6,156 bases of DNA from an uncultured Collinsella sp. Its GTDB lineage: Bacteria; Actinomycetota; Coriobacteriia; Coriobacteriales; Coriobacteriaceae. Both the position numbers and the translations under genes were made by a program. Every line of letters starts with the position of its first letter. Positions within the stretch are counted from its first letter, which is position 1. The notes beneath the pieces were generated by a model. It was not told the origin of the DNA, searched no databases, and was given only the letters and a program-made list of their open reading frames with translations. The stretch lies in assembly GCA_902465115.1 (NCBI GenBank), contig CABQMC010000094.1, positions 1 to 6,156 of the forward strand. Direction: 5' to 3'. This document shows positions 4,175 to 6,156 of this stretch, piece by piece.

Positions 4175-5701
4175 TTAGTCTGCTCGATAGTGCGATCCGA
4201 GACTTTCGGTTCGCTTACGCATGGCTTTGACCATTTCCTGTGCTAGTTGAATCTGCGATTGCAGGCGGGCGAGGGCTGCGACTTCGCTGTCCTGGGCTTT
4301 CTGTGTGCTCAAGGTCGTTGCCTCTGTCTTCAAGCCCTCAAGCTCGTGTAATGCCTCGGATAGGCCCGTCTCGGTGCGGTTGATCATGCAATAGGTGCTC
4401 ATCGTGTGCTTAAGGCCGTGTGTCAGGCGTTCGGCATCTGTTGTGGCAATGCCGTAGTGGGGGAGGTCGATATCCGCCATCAGGGCTGTCTCAGGCTCTT
4501 GCTGCGCTGCAAGGGCTGCCGATGCGCCTGCGATGCGTCCGAATACGATGCCGTTGGCACTTGATAAGCCACCAATGCGGTCGGCGCCGTGCATGCCGCC
4601 TGTCGCCTCGCCGCAAGCGTAGAGGCCCTCAACGCCCGTGTATGCGGTCTTATCGATCTTGATGCCGCCGTTAGCGGCGTGGGCATGCATCGCAACGCGC
4701 ATCTCGTCAGTCGGGGCGATGCCGTGCTCGTCTTGCAGCCAGGTGGCAAAGGTCTGCACAAACTCTGGGACATCCTCGCGGGGGAAGTCGTAGCGGAGCG
4801 CCAGGCCTTCGGCGCCTGCCTGATCGATGGCAAGATCGATAGCGCGGGAGGCCAAGCGTGACGTGAAAGGACCATATCCAGAGCGCTGCTCGAGCAGGTC
4901 GTCCAGCTTGTCGTCGGCAGTATCTACCGGCTGGTCTACATGTACGTAGCGCCAGGTCTTCTCGTTGAAGACCAGGTTGCGCTTGGGCTCGATGAAGCCG
5001 GGCATCATCTGCATGAACTCTATATTAGCAAGCGATGCGCCGTGCGCCAGTGCGATGGCCTGCGAGGAGCTGAGCACATCAGCCGACGTAAGGCTGCGCT
5101 CGAACAGGCCGTCTGTGCCACCGGCTGCGATGATCGTGGCCTTGGCAGCAAAGGGCACGATTCGATTTTCGGTAAGGTCGTAGAGTACGGTTCCGGTTAT
5201 TCTGCCGTTCGTGTCCTCAACAAGGTCAATAAGCTCATGGCGGGGGAGCAGGCGAATGCCGAGTGACTCGATCCGGGTCGTCAGAGCGTCCTCAAGGGGC
5301 TTGCGGGTGAGACCGCGCCACATGCGCGTCTTGTGGTCAAAGCAGGGGATAAACTGCTTTTGCTGAGCGCTCTCAGCGCTTTGCGGACGCTGGAGCTCAA
5401 CGCCCAGGTCTTGCTCGAGCCATTCAATTGCTTGGGGAATGCCGTGGACAAACGTCTGGACAAGCTCGGGGTCGGCGACGCCGCCACCAACGGTCTGAAT
5501 GGTGTCGATGAGGTCCTGTTCATCGTCTTCGTTAACGGGTCCGATAAGCCCCAGGCCCCAGGTTCCGGGGAAGAAGCTCGATCCACTCATAGTCTTGCCG
5601 GCGCTTGCCACAGCGACGGTTGCGCCCGTGCGTGCCGCTTCGATGGCGGCGCAAAGGCCCGCAATGCCAGATCCAATTACCAGTACATCAGTCGATTCCA
5701 T
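4175..5701 (-). CDS. FAD-dependent oxidoreductase, fumarate reductase / L-aspartate oxidase superfamily
   Basis: The protein has 508 residues. The N-terminal dinucleotide fold is DVLVIGSGIAGL (GxGxxG at 10-15). AAGG (192-195) is the usual second FAD contact, and GLYACGEATGGMHGADRIGG (359-378) the FAD-binding C-terminal signature. Candidate active-site residues are the arginines of SRLASRAI (282, 286), H341 of HAANGG and R375. The end RTESLGSHYRAD matches the family's C-terminus. The segment where fumarate reductase and succinate dehydrogenase bind FAD through His reads SGSSFFPGTWG and has none, so FAD is probably held non-covalently, as in L-aspartate oxidase. No signal peptide or heme domain is seen, which suggests a soluble cytoplasmic enzyme. 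No nadA/nadC or iron-sulfur subunit is adjacent, so the substrate is open. The ATG at 5701 is chosen because AAGGA lies just upstream and the FAD fold starts at residue 5; an upstream in-frame start at 5758 adds 19 unlikely residues. Confidence 0.85.
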   Translation of the reverse strand: MESTDVLVIGSGIAGLCAAIEAARTGATVAVASAGKTMSGSSFFPGTWGLGLIGPVNEDDEQDLIDTIQTVGGGVADPELVQTFVHGIPQAIEWLEQDLGVELQRPQSAESAQQKQFIPCFDHKTRMWRGLTRKPLEDALTTRIESLGIRLLPRHELIDLVEDTNGRITGTVLYDLTENRIVPFAAKATIIAAGGTDGLFERSLTSADVLSSSQAIALAHGASLANIEFMQMMPGFIEPKRNLVFNEKTWRYVHVDQPVDTADDKLDDLLEQRSGYGPFTSRLASRAIDLAIDQAGAEGLALRYDFPREDVPEFVQTFATWLQDEHGIAPTDEMRVAMHAHAANGGIKIDKTAYTGVEGLYACGEATGGMHGADRIGGLSSANGIVFGRIAGASAALAAQQEPETALMADIDLPHYGIATTDAERLTHGLKHTMSTYCMINRTETGLSEALHELEGLKTEATTLSTQKAQDSEVAALARLQSQIQLAQEMVKAMRKRTESLGSHYRAD

Positions 5702-5889
5702 CGGATTCCTTTCTCGTCCGGCGCATTGTCGCACGGGTGATCGACAATGGGGCCGCAAAGACCCGGCAAATCGGTAAAGGGCAAATATGGCAGGTGGGCG
5801 TCATAGACGCTCTGACGCTCCGTCTCATCACATCTCGTATTTCGCCCCAACTGATATATCGGCATTAGCTGCCCTGCGACAGCGCATAC
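5702..5889 (-). promoter_or_regulatory. Upstream region of the flavoprotein gene
   Basis: No gene is supported here. Read on the minus strand, this is the leader of the flavoprotein. A perfect 8-base inverted repeat CATTGTCG / CGACAATG (5724-5731 / 5742-5749) with a ten-base spacer lies 22-48 bases before the ATG and could be an operator or a leader hairpin. GACGCTC occurs twice in tandem (5806-5812, 5814-5820). A weak promoter (TTGTAT, 18-base gap, TAATGC on the minus strand, about 5861-5890) is possible but far from consensus. Confidence 0.4.
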
Positions 5890-5923
5890 AAAAAGAGCCG
5901 CCACCTCGAAAGGTAGCGGCTCT
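5890..5923 (-). terminator. Terminator of the GGGtGRT-family gene
   Basis: On the minus strand, AGAGCCGCTACCT pairs with AGGTGGCGGCTCT (13 pairs, one G-U) around a UUCG tetraloop and is followed by TTTTT. It lies 35 bases after the gene's stop codon and separates it from the flavoprotein gene. Confidence 0.9.
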
Positions 5924-5957
5924 AAAGCTCAACTATATGAGCATCGCGCGGGCGCGA

Positions 5958-6156
5958 TTAGGCCTTGAGGGCCTCCTCGACGGCGACAGCGCAAGCGACG
6001 GTGGCACCGACCATGGGGTTGTTGCCCATGCCGATGAGACCCATCATGTCGACGTGCGCAGGCACGGAGGAAGAACCGGCGAACTGGGCGTCGGAGTGCA
6101 TGCGGCCCATGGTATCGGTCATGCCGTAAGAGGCAGGGCCGGCGCCCATGTTGTCC
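5958..6156 (-). CDS. GGGtGRT family protein, C-terminal end (partial)
   Basis: Only about 65 C-terminal residues are in the window, and the start lies beyond position 6156. The visible part includes MGAGPASYGMTDTMGRMHSD, QFAGSSSVPAHVDMMGLIGM and GNNPMVGATVACAVAVEEA, ending ALKA before TAA. This gapless Gly/Met/Ser-rich pattern is what I recall for the C-terminus of the GGGtGRT family, proteins of about 330 residues of unknown function in anaerobic bacteria and archaea, often beside a NifU-like iron-sulfur scaffold gene. The name-giving motif is outside the window, so the call rests on the C-terminus alone. The flavoprotein follows downstream on the same strand, but a strong terminator stands between them. 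Confidence 0.7.
   Translation of the reverse strand, partial: DNMGAGPASYGMTDTMGRMHSDAQFAGSSSVPAHVDMMGLIGMGNNPMVGATVACAVAVEEALKA

Noticed and set aside
5333..5777. Plus-strand open frames opposite the flavoprotein gene
   Set aside because: Antisense shadows of a well-supported FAD enzyme; no ribosome sites or recognisable motifs.
5677..5904. Minus-strand open frame between the flavoprotein and the GGGtGRT-like gene
   Set aside because: It starts inside the UUCG terminator and overlaps the flavoprotein start; no protein-like features.

Overview
The window holds the right-hand end of a prophage (about 1-3785), its attachment scar in the 3' half of a tRNA-Lys gene plus duplicated tRNA-flank sequence (3736-4040), and two host genes on the minus strand (4175-6156). 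High GC, the lysis-gene style and the host genes suggest a gut Coriobacteriia bacterium such as Collinsella. That assignment is inference; no taxonomic marker gene is present.

Prophage, all on the + strand. The window opens inside the template repeat of a diversity-generating retroelement (DGR): an Asn-codon-rich stretch closed in every upstream frame. It is followed by a reverse transcriptase of DGR type with a YMDD active site. The RT stop overlaps the start of a 57-codon gene, which overlaps an XkdX-family gene. Next come a membrane-anchored coiled-coil protein (BhlA/UviB- or XhlA-like position), a two-segment holin, a secreted amidase endolysin with two SH3b repeats, and a 29-residue DUF3789-like membrane peptide. 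A strong terminator closes the run. XkdX, accessory protein, holin and endolysin follow the order of PBSX-type tail-lysis cassettes. The DGR thus sits between the tail-fibre region (left of the window, where the variable repeat should lie) and the lysis genes.

Attachment region. Positions 3736-3782 are the anticodon-loop-to-CCA half of a tRNA-Lys(CTT); the expected 5' half is absent. This is what a phage att site in a tRNA gene leaves at the end away from the integrase. A tRNA terminator follows. A cluster of small hairpins comes next, then a second, shorter copy of the tRNA 3' end, another terminator and a second copy of the downstream flank. This points to duplication or an earlier integration at the same tRNA.

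Host genes. A 508-residue FAD-dependent oxidoreductase of the fumarate reductase / L-aspartate oxidase superfamily lies at 4175-5701. It has no covalent-FAD histidine at the usual place and no nad genes or electron-transfer subunits beside it in view. Upstream lies the C-terminal end of a GGGtGRT-family protein with its own UUCG-loop terminator, so the flavoprotein is probably transcribed separately.
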